The translations under genes and the position numbers were made by a program. This document shows, piece by piece, positions 11,801 through 23,821 of a stretch of DNA of 64,000 nucleotides. Position 1 is the first letter of the stretch; each line of letters opens with the position of its first letter. Where the stretch lies: the NCBI RefSeq assembly GCF_002994745.2, contig NC_037094.1, positions 64,636,639 to 64,700,638 of the forward strand, written 5' to 3'. The notes under the pieces are model-generated. The model was not told where the DNA came from. It was given only the letters and a program-made list of their open reading frames with translations, and ran no database searches. Source of the stretch: Rosa chinensis (Eukaryota; Streptophyta; Magnoliopsida; Rosales; Rosaceae).

Positions 11801-12823
11801 AGAATGTGGAAACCATTCGGGCGCCAGATCCTTGGCTAATCGCACAATGAGACAAGGCTACTTTTGGCCTACGCTCGGTGATAACGCCCGGCGGATATCA
11901 AAATCTTGTCACAAATGCCAACAATATGCTGATCTTCCACATGCCCCTGTGGAACCACTGTCGGTCATCATCGGTCCCTGGATTCACTCAATGTAGGGCC
12001 TAGACTTGATGGGAAAATTCCAAACCGCTAAAGGTCAGTTCAAATACATCATCGTCGCTATCGACTACAACAGCAAGTGGATAGAGGCGGAGCCCCTGAC
12101 GGCAATAACTACTGCCAAAGTAATTCACTTCCTCTGGAAGAACATATACTGGCGATACGGTGTTCCACATACAATCATCACAGACAACGGCACACAGTTC
12201 AATAACAAGGAACTCATCTTTTTCACCGCCAACCTGGGCACCAAGATGTGTTTTGCATCAGTCGCCCACCCCCAAACCAACGGCCAGGTCGAAGCGGCAA
12301 ACAAGATAATCAAGAAGCTGTTACAGAAGAAGCTCGATACGGCCAAGGGTTTATGGGCGGAGAGCTCCCGGAAGTTCTATGGGCCCTCAGAACAACCCCA
12401 ACTTCCGCCACGGGTGAAACCCCCTTCTGTATGATGTTCGAAACGGAGGCTGTCCTGCCTATCGAGGTAACACAACCAACCGCTAGGGTCGGAGGATATT
12501 GCCCCGAGACCAACAGCGACGACGTCAACCTCGACAGGGATCTCCTAGAGGAAAAACGAGACGCAGCCCATTTGCACAATCTCCAGAACAAGCAACGGGT
12601 CTCACGTTTCTACAATGCCAGGGTCAAAGCCCGCAACCTCCAACTGGGGGACTGGGTAATGAAGGAAGTCATACCACCACCAACAAAGCTCCGACCAACT
12701 TGGGAAGGTCCATACAAAATTGTAGAAGTCGTTAGCCTAGGCACCTTCTACTTAATGGACAAGGATGGCATCACAACGACCCACCCTTGGAATACCGAAC
12801 ACCTTCGGTATTACTACAAATAG
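8801..12823 (+). pseudogene. Element C pol: protease, reverse transcriptase, RNase H, integrase (decayed)
   Basis: Polyprotein for reverse transcription and integration. Protease motif VDSGS near 9124-9138. RT runs about 9700-10550 with FKNLNKACPKNSFPLPRID and catalytic YVDD at 10241-10252. RNase H follows (about 10590-11460). A second RNase H-like stretch, with DGSASAKASGAGF and later MAEYEALIADL, suits the dual RNase H of Tat elements. Integrase (about 11540-12823) has a zinc-binding CGNH...CHKC region and the triad D 12003, D 12183, E 12291, ending at TAG 12821-12823. In-frame TAGs at 9854, 9890 and 10487 each replace CAG in element B; the TAG at 11994-11996 replaces TGG. Frameshifts lie near 11210, near 11600 and near 12370. 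Confidence 0.88.
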
Positions 12824-13194
12824 TAATGCCGCTACCCAAGAGCATCTTGACTTAGCTAAATTTTTGTTCAATATTTAGCTAAGGGAAGCTACCCAACGGG
12901 TACGACCCCGCTTTTGTAAAACGCTGATCAGTCAACTATCAATGAAACGAGGAATTATTCATACCATTGTTACCAAGTCTAGCACTAAGGGCAACTGGCA
13001 ACGCCGGTCAGCGGACCACGTCCGATACACTGTGCACTTGGATCAATTTTAATTCCTTTAATGTTTCATTTATGGGCAAAAGCAAAATTGTCAAAACTCT
13101 AGCGGTACAAGACATGGAAAACAAAATAACCAAACTCTGAAAATTCATTACTTTTAGCGCTGTTCTGTACATCAGATGAAATATGCCCTAGCGG

Positions 13195-15923
13195 CTACAA
13201 AACTTTTTCTACTCCTATGCAGGGGTTGGCGGGGTTGGCAGGGTCGGCTCCGCTACCTTCGGAATCTCCACCGGCGGCCTGTAGGGGATGTGAGCGGCTT
13301 GTTTGGTCGGACCCTCGGGCTGTGGGACTGGGGGTCTCTATTGTGCCATCTGCCAGGGTGTGGCCCGCCAGGAACACAGCACGAGACACCTTGGACTGGG
13401 TGGGAGTCCGCTGAGTGTCGCCCTCCGGGAGTCCCCACTACCAGAGCAGGCACCTTCAACCGTAGCAGGGGCCGTAGCAGGGGCAGTACTTGTTGTCGGC
13501 GGAGCTTCCTTCGCTGGCGACACGACCGGTATCGATGCCTTCGCCCAGTCGATGGCACCCTTCTGCTGTAGCATTTCCACATAGGCCATGGCACCAGCCT
13601 TCGCTGCTTCGGTCATTGCCTTCTTGTAGTCCGCCGACTTCTTGTACGACTCCACGGCGACGGCCGTAGCACGGCTCCCCTCGGCGCTCAGGCGGACAAC
13701 TTCACCCTCCAACCGTTTCACCTTAGCCTGTCTGGCGGCAGACTCTCGTTGAAGGATTTCAACCTTCTTATCCTTAGCGGCCACCCTATCACGCAGCAGG
13801 GACATGTCTTGCTCCAACATGGAGAACTGTTCATTCCGCTCCAGGTCCCGCTCAATGGCAACGGCCAGCTTGCCACGGGCGTCTGCTGCATCACAGTCGG
13901 CCTTTGTCAAGCGTCGCTCGACATCAGCCAACCTTTCCTGGGCCTCCCCCAAGTCCCTCTGTAGGCCCGCCACCTCCTCCCTGAGCTCCCGCTCAACTTG
14001 GGGCTGTTTTGACGCCGCCTGGAACATTTCATGTAGCCCAACGGCGACGTGCCCAAATGCCGTGCTGAAGGGCGATTGGTTGACGGCGGTTGTCCGAACA
14101 ATCCCCTCCAGGCCGCCGAACCCCAACCGCTCGCAGAGGTGATACATAAATTTTGGTTCACTGTCATTCAGAAACTCGGCGTAGGCGGCAAATGAGTCCA
14201 GATCACTCGTACCCTCCGCTTTCGCCACATCAGCAGGAGCCTCGGGCGGAGCCTGCCTTGCCTTCTTCGGCTACTCGCAGGCCCCAGTTATCTCCACGGC
14301 ATCCTCCTCTTCCCCGCTAGAGTCGGGTTGGCTGCGTTTTCGCTGAAGCACCCGCGTGCTTCCAGCGACGGCTGGCCTTGAACCTCTCACTGGCGGCTCC
14401 AACCCCGCTATGGTGACACCCTTCGCTGGGCGTACTGCTTTCTTCTGCACCCCGCACCACATAGCCGACGCTCTCTCTTTCCGCGGCGCCGTCTCACTCA
14501 CTGCGCCGGTCCCCGCCTGAACAGCAGGCAGCCCATCACCACCAAGATGAGAGTGGTGTGGCATTGGCAGCACCACAGGAACCTCTGACGGGCTCAGCGC
14601 CAGCGTCTCGGGGTACACCGCCGTTTTCTGCGCCGCCAGCCCGGAAGCATACATGGCCTCCAGGAAGTTGTCGATTTCAGCGCGGTCCATTGCTTTCGCA
14701 AAAGCGTCACGGCTCACCTTGTTTCCCGGTGGAGTCTCTAAAAAAAAAAGTTTAATAACAAACCGGTCAGCATGAGGTAACCTCACAAAAGGCGCGGTAC
14801 AGCGGAGAATACTTACCAACGGCACGCGTCAGTTGTTGAGCCACCAACAACTCCCACCGGGTAAGGAGACGGAAGTCCAGCAAGTTGCGATTCAGCCAGC
14901 AACCTCTAATGCGTGCCACGCGGCATTCTTCCTCACGAGTTAGGTTGTACCGCAACCCCGCTACACAAAAAGACATTATCAGTACATAGTAAAAAAAAAA
15001 AAAAAAAAAAAAAAACCCCGCCAGTCATGTTCAGCGGAAACGGTAAACGACCTCGGATGGGCTAAAACTCCGACTTAATTCTAAACGTCGACTCCCCCTC
15101 GTTAGACCCCGCTTGGTACTCCCACACCGCCGTGGCAACGCAGAAGGAACCCCGCCAGTATGACATTGAGTCCCTCAAATTCTCGATCAGCTTGGGCGCT
15201 CCTTGGCGACGACTGAGGTTTACTTGCCCTCTGCAACCCTGGCGCTTCACATACACCAGTTCGTAGAAGTATAGTACCTCCGCCACGGTCGGTCCTTCAC
15301 AACCAGACAACCGCCACAACGAGTTCAGCGCCAGCAGCAACCGCCACATGTTGGGGCAGACCTGCCCAAAGGCAATGCCGAACTCGCACACCAATATCTG
15401 AAGGTTGGGCACTAGCGGGAAGGTCACTCCCTCGCGGAATATAGCCTCGTGCATGGCGGCGTGGGTCGCTGGCAGGATCGAGGCCTTCTCCTCCACCGTC
15501 GGCGGACGCAGCTTCACCACCCCGGGCAACCGGAACACCCGCTTCAGCCGGTTGACAGCAACAGTAGTCATCCTCCCTCCCGCCTCATCAACGGGGGTGC
15601 CGTCCTCGAACACCAACGCTAACTCGGTATCCTCTCCCGCTACATCTCCCCCCCCCCCCAGCGCTATTTCTTTCTAAGCGCTTTTCGTGCCTGTTGTGGG
15701 CGGCGGCAGCCTCTCCCGCCCTAGAACTCTCTAGACGCGGTGCACGACCCATATCTACGTCCTAGGGAATGGTCTGTAGCGGCTCAACTTCTAGTGGTTC
15801 TGGCAGTGAGGTTCCTGCACGGGCAGACGAACGCAACGAGTCAATAAAATTTCTATCCACCGCGCTGAACGACACTTCGGATCCGGAATCCTCACTGCTC
15901 GAAATCTCTATGACGTCGGCCAT
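13195..15923 (-). pseudogene. Element C antisense ORF (aORF), Transposase_28-like, three exons, decayed
   Basis: Antisense to C's gag-pol, between pol and the 3' LTR. The start codon (reverse of CAT 15921-15923) matches copies B and E. Inferred exons on the minus strand are 15923-15052, 14960-14817 and 14737-13195. Exon 2 is 144 bp, exactly as in B and E. Exon 1 holds the Transposase_28-like block (LVPNLQILVCEFGIAFGQV, NSLWRLSGCEGPTVAEVLYF). Exon 3 has SSGEEEDAVE, then a long coiled coil (about 14030-13560) and a Pro/Ser/Thr-rich tail. Defects: TAG replacing TGG in exon 1 (near 15767), a run of C with a frameshift near 15650, TAG near 15065, TAG near 14272 and a frameshift near 13390. Product role unknown; nuclear or RNP function would be speculation. 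Confidence 0.75.
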
Positions 15924-16446
15924 CCCAAAACCCTAAAACCCAAATCAGTTAGCTCACACAAGATCTAACCTATACCTATATCAGTTAGTACCCAAGAACA
16001 TCAAGAACGGTTACCCAGAAAATACCTAAATAAGAACAAGCACTCAAACCCAGATTCGACCATCTAGCAAACCCCTAGAAGTTCCAACTCTGTGAAACAC
16101 AGCAACCCATCCCCAAGCCCACTCTCACACCCTCACAGCACGTTAACGAACGACATCACAGAAATACCCAAAACCCAGAAAATTCGCCATGACAGACATT
16201 CAATGAAACAGGGATATAGATCACAGTACCAACCTCAACGATGGAGCCTCTGGTAGCAGTTTGAGCACACTTGTCTTTGAAGCTGGAGTCCGTCAGTTTC
16301 CCCACGTACGATGACTCAGCAATATCGCCTCAACTTTCTTCTCTGATCACAGACGCGGAGAGCTTAAAGACGACGAGTGTATTTCAAAGTTTAGAGCAGT
16401 GTCAAAATTAGCCGATATCCCCCCCTTTTATGTCAACGTCAAACAG
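15924..16446 (-). promoter_or_regulatory. Element C aORF 5' leader and candidate promoter
   Basis: Upstream of the antisense ORF. It contains the conserved TGACGTTGACATAAAAGG block (minus strand, 16419-16446) and a likely 5' UTR intron with donor AG|GTTGGTAC near 16237 and acceptor TTTTAG just before the ATG. The same arrangement appears in B and E. Confidence 0.45.
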
Positions 16447-16691
16447 TTCTAGGCCGTCCGCTGAAAAACGACATCGAAAATCAGCCGTCCACGTGTCCCA
16501 CGGTTCCAGTTACTCTCCGGAATAACCGAGGCGTCGCCTCAGTTACAAAACCTATCATTACTCGGCATTAATGGCAGGGAGAAGGCTAGGCGGAGGTAAC
16601 ACGCCTCCACACGCTAACCCTCTCAGCGTTTGCCACGTGTCAACCACCATCAGACGAAGCGTATACTGGAAGCCTCCACTTTTGGATAGAC

Positions 16692-17465
16692 AGCGCTAAG
16701 TATCGAAGTCCGCGCAGCGCAACCCCGCTAGCGGAACTTCTTACTTGTCACTTTCCAAGTATCGAAGTCCGCTGTGCGCAACCCCGCTAGCGAAACTTCA
16801 CACTTGTCACTTTCCAAGTATTGAAGTCTGCTAAGCGCAACCCTGCTAGCAAAACTTCTCACTTGTCACTTTCCACGTATCGAAGTCCGCTAAGCGCAAC
16901 CCCGCTAGCGGAACTTCTTACTTGTCGCTTTCCAAGTATCGAAGTCCGCTAAGCGCAACCCCGCTAGCGGAACTTCTTACTTGTCGCTTTCCAAGTATCG
17001 AAGTCCGCTAAGCGCAACCCTGCTAGCGGAACTTCTCACTTGTCCCTTTCCAAGTATCAAAGTCCGCTAAGCGCAACCCCACTAGCGGAACTTCTGACTT
17101 GTCACTTTCCAAGTATCGAAGTCCGCTGAGCGCAACCCCGCTAGCGGAACTTCTGACTTGTCACTTTCCAAGTATCGAAGTCCGCTGAGCGCAACCCCGC
17201 TAGCGGAACTTCTGACTTGTCACTTTCCAAGTATCAAAGTCCGCTGAGCGCAACCCCGCTAGCGGAACCTCTCACTTGACACTTTCCAAGTATCGAAGTC
17301 CGCTAAGCGCAACCCTGCTAGCGGAACTTCTCACTTGTCACTTTCCAGGTATCGAAGTCCGCCGAGCGCAACCCCGCTAGCGGAACTTCTCACTTGTCAT
17401 TTTCCCAAGTATCGACGTCCGCTGAGCGAATCCCCGTTAAGCGGAACTTCCACTCATCAACTTAC
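16692..17465. repeat. Element C tandem repeats, 13 units of about 60 bp
   Basis: Thirteen units with the pattern AAGTATCGAAGTCCGC, GCGCAACCCCGCTAGCGG, AACTTCTCACTTGTCAC. Most are 59-60 bp and close to identical; units 3, 7 and 10 carry small changes (for example TATCAAAG). Homologous to the B array at 2389-2780. No coding potential is conserved. Confidence 0.92.
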
Positions 17466-18024
17466 AACAGGCAGCCTCTGCTACACGTGACACTGGCGGC
17501 AGAGCTCCCTCCTTGCACACCCAGTGCCTTGCTGAGCGCAACTCCGCTCAATAGCTACCACAAAACACGTCCGCGAGACGCTGTTTCCTGCTACAACTAG
17601 CGGGGGGTATCCGCCAACGGCGAATCCCGAGGCTACGCCTCACTCTGACGATGACCGCCACGCAGCGTTACTGTTAGAACGTCCCTACGGGACACGGGGA
17701 CTTGTCAACAGTCTACGACTACCCTGATCCGGTACGTTGACCCCCGTCACTTGGGTACTAAGATTGGGCTTGCTACCCAACACCCTCTGCTCCGCGCAGC
17801 TTCCCCTCAACAAACAATTTGCCGACCATTCGGAGGTCCGTCTTGGCTAGGGAGTGGGGGACTCCCTGGCTGGCCTAGCAGGGGCCCACCCGAAAGGGTA
17901 TAAAGCATTCACTCAGTAAGTCCATGGTTGACAACGCACTGACGTTAATTATGCTTTCTGCAAGTCTAAGCGGAGAAAACGCTTCACACCACCAATCAAC
18001 TCCCCAACCAAGATTGCCCTCCTT
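17466..18024. other. Element C 3' spacer, no gene seen
   Basis: GC-rich non-coding spacer between the tandem repeats and the polypurine tract, homologous to B 1849-2388 in inverted orientation. Confidence 0.6.
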
Positions 18025-18044
18025 GACTGGGGACTTGGGGGACT
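18025..18044 (+). other. Element C polypurine tract
   Basis: GACTGGGGACTTGGGGGACT immediately precedes the 3' LTR start TGTACC. Confidence 0.8.
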
Positions 18045-18523
18045 TGTACCTACATGTACATTTACAAGCATAATTAGCCACCAGAGGTATCGAATCTCAC
18101 TAAGTGGGTGACCTGCGGAGACACAGCCAGGCGGGCTACCGCCCGAGCCCGAGATCGCCCCCAGATCACAACTAACGCACCACCATGCGCCGCGCCAAGT
18201 TAGCGTCAGAAGCTCCAGACGCTGGATGTCGAAGCACATCAGTCCCACATCGAAAACAAGAAGAAGATCAACCTTCTTCTCACCTATAAAAGGTTCTCTC
18301 CTCTTTCCTCATTAATTACGCATTTACTACTCATTTATTGCTGTGCTGCCCATATACAGTGACTGACTTAGACATCGGAGAAGTGAAGACCGCCCAACGC
18401 CCTCTGATGCCCTGTCTCTCGTGTTACAGCAAGCGGAAGTCATCAAATCCTCGGAGTAGCGGTCCGCCCACCGGACCCGCGTTAAACAAAGAATCGGCTA
18501 CCGCCGGACTTTGAGCATTAAGA
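18045..18523 (+). repeat. Element C 3' LTR
   Basis: 479 bp with TATAAAAGG near 18284-18292. It ends GAGCATTAAGA, so the terminal CA has become GA. It lacks a 25-bp block present in the 5' LTR and a few other bases. Confidence 0.92.
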
Positions 18524-18528
18524 GTTTG
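18524..18528. repeat. Target-site duplication of element C, right copy (GTTTG)
   Basis: Second copy of the GTTTG at 6575-6579. Confidence 0.88.
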
Positions 18529-18663
18529 AATAATTCCTCGTTTCATTGATAGCTGACTGATCAGCGTTTACAAAAGTGGGGTAGTACCCGTTGGGTAGCT
18601 TCCCTTAGCTAAATATTGAACAAAAATTTAGCTAAGTCAAGATGCTCTTAGGTAGCGGCATGA

Positions 18664-21600
18664 CTATTTGTAGTAATACCGAAGGTGTTCGGTATTCCGA
18701 GGGTGGGTCATTGTGACGCCATCCTTGTCCATTAAGTAGAAGGTGTCTGGGCTAACGACTTCTACAATTTTGTATGGACCTTCCCAAGTTGGGCGGAGTT
18801 TTGTTGGCGGTGGAATGACTTCCTTCATTACCCAGTCCCCCAGCTAGAGGTTCCGGGCTTTGACCCTGGCGTTGTAAAAACGCGATACCCGCTGCTTGTT
18901 TTGCAGGTTATGCAGATGGACCTAGTGTCGTTTTTCCTCTAGGAGGTCCTTGTCAAGGTTGACGCCGTCGCTGTTGGTCTCTGGGCAGTAGCCTTCGACC
19001 CTAGCGGTAGGTTGAGTTACCTCGATAGGCAGGACGGCCTCAGTTCCAAACATCATACAAAAAGGAGTTTCACTAGTTGCGGAAGTTGGGGTCGTTCTGA
19101 TGGCCCATAGAACTTCCGGGAGCTTCTCCGCCCATAAACCCTTGGCTTTGTCGATTTTCTTTTTTAGTAGCTTCTTGATTATCTTGTTTGCTGCTTCGAC
19201 CTGGCCGTTGGTTTGGGGGTGAGCGACAGATGCAAAATGCATCTTGGTACCCAGGTTAGCGGTGAAAGAGATGAGTTCCTTGTTATTGAACTGTGTGCCG
19301 TTGTCTGTGATGATTGTATGCGGGACACTGTAGCGGCAGTAGATGTTCTTCCAGAGGAAGTGAATTACCTTGGCGGTAGTTATTGCCTTCAGGGGCTCCG
19401 CCTTTATCCACTTGGTGTTGTAGTCGATAGCAACAATGATGTATTTGAACTGGCCTTTAGCGGTTTGGAATTTTCCCATCAAGTCCAGGCCCCACGTTGA
19501 CTGGATCCATGGACCGATGATGACCGACAGTGGTTCCGCCGGTGCATGTGGGAGATCAGCATATTGTTGGCATTTGTGACAAGATCTCGATACCCGCCGG
19601 GCATCATCACAAAGTGTAGGCCAAAAGTAGCCTTGTCGCATTGTGCGATTGGCCAAGGATCTGGCGCCCGAGTGGTTTCCACATTCTCCGCCATGTATCG
19701 TTGCTAGCACGATCTTTCCCTCCTCTGGGGTTAGACAGCGGAGGTTGGGGTGAGTGAATCCCTGGCGGTAAAGTTTGCCGTTCTGGATGTTGTAGCGGGT
19801 TGCTCTCCACCTGAGCTGTCGCGCCTTGACTTTGTCCCTTGGCAATGTCCCGTTGCGCTTGTACTCAATAATCTCGTTCATCCAGCTAGGATTGACCTCA
19901 ATGTTGAAGATCTCCGCCAGGGTTTTTGTGATACTTGGCTTGTCGAGACACTCTACTCTTGTGTCCGCTGGACTTTGATGTGGATGAGCCGTTGCCAGTC
20001 TTGCCAGTGAATCAACTTTGGCGTTCTTTTCCCTGGGGATCTGTGTGATGGTGTGAAATTTCAACGCGTATTCTGCGTTCAGCCCCCAGGTCCTGTTAAG
20101 ATGATTCCGGCGTCGTTGGCCTTGGCACAAGAGGAGCCATCCACATGTAGGTTCCAATCTGATTGCCGGGGAGACAGCTCTTCAGATATCACCATCTCTG
20201 TTCCTGGTTCTGCTTCAATTTTGGATTCGAGCTGATGCTCGGTGAGTTCAGCAATGAAATCTGCGACCGCCTGACCCGGGTTTCAGTTGATGACTTTCTT
20301 GTGAGTCGTTTTAAGGACTTTGAAAAATGGGGCGCACCCATCAGTGAGTCTGGAGATGAATCGAGACAGGGAGGTTAGCTTGCCCTGGAGGCTTTGGACG
20401 TGCACCTTCCATTCTGGGTCCTTCAGGTCGAGGATGGCTTGCACCTTGTCAGGGTTAGCTTCAATGCCTCGTTCACTGACGATATAACCCAGAAATTTGC
20501 TGGCGGTGACGCCAAAGAAGCATTTTTCTGGGTTGAGGCGCATACCATAGGCCAAGAGGATGGTTACTATGATTTTGAGGTTTGCCACATGTCTGCTGGC
20601 TTTTACGCTCTTGACCAACTTGTCGTCCACGTAGACCTCGATTATCTTGCCCAGATGTTCAGCGAACATGGAGTTCATCAGTCGCTGATAACTTGCGCCT
20701 GCGTTCTTCAGACTGAAAGGCATAACATTGTAGCAATATAGGCCTTTGTCGGTGGTGAAGGCGGTGCACCCCTGGTCACCGGGATGCATCTTGATCTGAT
20801 TATAGCCGGAGAAAGTGACCATCATGCTGAGGAGCTCATGTCCGGCGGTTGCATCAACCAGTTGATCAATGCGGGGTAGTGGGAAAGTATCTTTTGGGCA
20901 TGCCTTGTTAAGATTTTTGAAGTCGACACACATCTGCCACTTGCCGCTAGGCTTCTTGACCATAACCAGGTTGGAAATCTACTGGTGATAGATGACTTGG
21001 CAGATGAACCCAATGCCCTGGAGCTTGGCAACTCCATCTCCTATTGCATGGTATTTCTCTTCGTCGAAAGCTCTCCACTTCTGTTTGATAGGATAGAAGG
21101 ATGGTTTGATGCTCAACTTGTGCGTGATGATTTCAGGGGAGATACCTGGCATGTCTGCATATGACCAGGCGAAGATCGTAGCATTGTCATGTAGGAACTG
21201 AGTGAGTTCCACCACCACCTCTGGGTCTAATTGAGTGCCTATGCGGACTGTCCGCTCAGGGTGCTCGTCAGAGATGCTGGCAACCTTTAATGACGTTTCT
21301 GGATTGACTGGCTCCTTCTTTACATACTTCTTCTCGTCATCCCTAGGATCCTCAAAGATATTTGGTGGCGGTGCCTAACTACCCACTGCTAGGATCTCAT
21401 GGCGGCGGGTTGATCGTGCTATAGTAGTTGAATAACATTCTCGTGCCAACTGCTGACTTCCCTTGACACAGCCTGTACCGTTGGGTGTGGGGAACTTCAT
21501 GAGAAGCATGTATCGGGCGATGATGCACTTGAGCTTGTTGAGTGCTAGCCGGCCAATGATGGCTTTATATAAGCTGAAACAATCTACAATTATGAACTCT

Positions 21601-22149
21601 GTATGTACCTCCGCCATACATGGACTAACGCTGATAACTAGCCGCATATAGTCAGAACCCAGCGGTTGCGTGATGTCACCGGAGAAGCTAAGTAGTGGCT
21701 CATGATCTTGGAGTAGTTTTCTATTCCGCCTAAGGTTGTTGTAACAACCGCTGAATATGACATTGACAGCGGACCCGCTATCCACCAGGATTCTTCCCAC
21801 TGACCATTTGTCGAGGATGGCGTCGATCAAGAATGGGTCTTCATGGGGCAGATGTACTCCGCGTTCCTCCTCCTCTGAGAAGGTAATGGGCTTCCAACCA
21901 GACTTTAGGAGTTTGGCGGATCTTTCGTAGCGGATGTTGCAGACTTCCTTTGGGTGATTATCTAGTGCATAACGCTTTCTTGCCCTGTGAGACATGTTGG
22001 TGATTGGAGCACTGCCGTCGATGGTGTTGATGTGGCCCAAGGGCTCAATGTTGGAGATCACTGGTGGCGGTTGGCACACCTTGAATTGCTCCATCTTGCC
22101 ATCTCGGTACAAGGTCTCAATGGCCGTTTTGAGAGCATTGTAGCTGTTG
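18664..22149 (-). pseudogene. Element B pol: protease, RT, RNase H remnant, integrase (decayed)
   Basis: Minus-strand pol, collinear with C. Protease LVDSGSAVNVIF near 21770-21800. RT with FKNLNKACPKDTFPLPRID and YVDD at 20622-20633. Integrase spans about 19950-18664 with CGNH...CHKC, GLDLMGKF, ITDNGTQF and NGQVEAANKII, so the D, D, E residues are all present; it ends YYYK at TAG 18664-18666. Two internal deletions relative to C: about 407 nt at 20270-20290 (end of RT and start of RNase H) and about 220 nt near 20055 (RNase H core). Stops: TAG near 21375 (CAG in C), TAG near 20979 (TGG in C), TGA near 20284 (TGG in C) and a stop at 18922. The integrase frame 20157-18922 is the longest intact stretch. 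Confidence 0.87.
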
Positions 22150-23768
22150 GTATTGTGACCGCTGTCCTCGTGGTATTTGCACTACTTGCCAGTGTTTCTT
22201 GGGTTGCCCGTTTTTGGGTATCTTCCTGGGGATGGCGGTGGGATCTGATCCTTGCACTGATTGTATATTTCCTCATACGAGGCTGTGAGGACTGTAAATA
22301 CTGCGTACCGCTGAGAGGACTCCGTTTGTTTGTTGCGGTTGTCCCCATGGGATGGGCGATTTCCCTTGTAGTGTTGGTCCTTCTGCCGCTTGTTCAGGTA
22401 ATGGCCATGTTGCCACTTCCTCTTCTTGTCAGTTGGCGGTGTGGCGAGAGTTTTGCTAGCGGTCTCCTGATGACTGGAGGAGGGTTGTGCTGATTTTGTT
22501 GGTGTTGCTGGTAGCGGTGGGGTTTCTCCATATGTCATGAATTCTGCTTGGGCATGAATGACCGCTTCACTCATGAGGTGGTCGTACACCGCATTTGGAT
22601 GATTATAGTTGAGGTGATAGAGGAATGGCCCCTTGGGGAGTCCCTGCTTGAAAGCCTCTGAAGCCATTGTTTTATCAAGATCACGGCATTGAGATGCTGC
22701 CGCCCGCCACCTTGTGACGAATGCCTTTAGTGTTTCTTCCGTACCCTGCTTGACGTTGAATAGCTGGCTTGTATTGTGGTGTCCGGCAGACAGTAGGATG
22801 AACCGAGAAAGGAAAGCGTGTGATAACGCCTGGAATGAGTCAATGGATCCCGGCAGGCACTCGAAGAACCAGTTCATTGCCTCATTGTCCAGCATTTCAC
22901 TGAACAAGTGGCACAGGGTGGCGTCATCGAATCCCTTGTTGTTGGTGACCTTCTTGAAGGTGTCCATATGGACGAAGGGATTAGTCTTACCGCTATAATG
23001 TGACATTTTTGGAGTCTTTGCGTACGCCGGCCTGACAGCCTACAGGATCGCAACGGTGAACGGTCCTGGCCTGGACGGGAGAAGCGGATTTGAAATAGGC
23101 GCTGGGGGGCCTGATTCCGCCCGGATTAACCTTTGTTCCAACTGCTGCATCCTTTCCAGTATTTGAGGGGTTGCGTCGCCAGCGGGGCCTGGCCAGGCAT
23201 TCTGCTGGACTGACCCTCGCCTGGGGGCAGGTGGGTTTCCTTCGGTTCTTGCCTTAGCCCTCGAGCGGTGGGTGTGCAGCGATGATTCTGCCTCCTGCTC
23301 CAACATTAGCTGGGGCACGGGGGGCGGCCCCATTCCCAATAGCTCTGGTAGGTTCAGCGGGACCTGCATATGCATGACTGGTGTTGGTACCAATGCGCCG
23401 GTACTAGGCCGGCTGTGCCTGGTGCTCCGTGATTGTTCGCTCCGTGCCGGATTGGCGGTTACCTCCAGCGTTCTTTTTAGTTCATCAAAACGTGACACCA
23501 GCGTGGCCACCTGCTTTTGGGCCTCGGCTGTTTCTTTGTGCTCTTGTTCACGCTCTCTGTTTGCCTTGTGAAGATCCGCTAGTGCCAGCTCATATAGAAA
23601 GGTGAGGTCTTGGCCTGGTGGGCGGCTGCTACTTGGGTTTGTCTCACCGCCGGGGTTTACCAGGGTGCTGAATAGTGCGCGGTTGATGCTTACCGCCGGG
23701 TTGGTGGGTTCGGGAATGGCTGACTGGTCTGCCTACTCTTCAGCATGTCCCCCGCTATCGTTAGTCAT
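22150..23768 (-). pseudogene. Element B gag (decayed)
   Basis: Starts at the CAT complement 23766-23768 (MTNDSGGHAEE), the same N-terminus as C and A. It contains a Gln/Arg-rich region with DLHKANREREQE, a Pro-rich linker, then the gag core (FLSRFILLSAGHHN, VTRWRAAASQC) at about 22990-22590 and a Lys/Gln-rich basic segment before the Cys/His motif near 22190. In-frame TAGs at 23733-23735 (CAG in C) and 23040-23042, then TAG near 22182 where C has TGG. Otherwise the frame is well kept. It would form the particle shell of the element. Confidence 0.85.
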
Positions 23769-23799
23769 GTTGATTGTGGTGGGATGACTTTTTGTTCAA

Positions 23800-23821
23800 G
23801 GGTTCCCACAGACGACGCCAA
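23800..23821 (-). other. Element B primer-binding site
   Basis: On the minus strand reads TTGGCGTCGTCTGTGGGAAC directly after the 5' LTR, one base different from C's site (T for C at the seventh base). Confidence 0.8.

Larger units (their letters stand above)
6580..18523 (+). mobile_element. Element C: complete nested Tat-lineage Ty3/gypsy element with antisense ORF
   Basis: 11,944 bp, inserted into B between pol and the aORF. Layout: 5' LTR 6580-7091, PBS 7092-7113, gag-pol 7145-12823 (plus), aORF 13195-15923 (minus), aORF 5' region to about 16446, 60-bp tandem repeats 16692-17465, spacer, PPT 18025-18044, 3' LTR 18045-18523, flanked by GTTTG. By eye the two LTRs differ at about 20 substitutions over roughly 475 aligned bases plus a few indels, so the insertion is not recent. 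The gag-pol frame is blocked by four in-frame TAG codons and frameshifts, so C is non-autonomous now. It is the youngest of the three nested elements because it interrupts B, which interrupts A. Confidence 0.93.

Noticed and set aside
18045..18523. Initial reading of this LTR as the inverted 3' LTR of element B
   Set aside because: Orientation, polypurine tract at 18025-18044 and the GTTTG duplication pair it with 6580-7091 as element C; B's 3' LTR is at 1329-1827.
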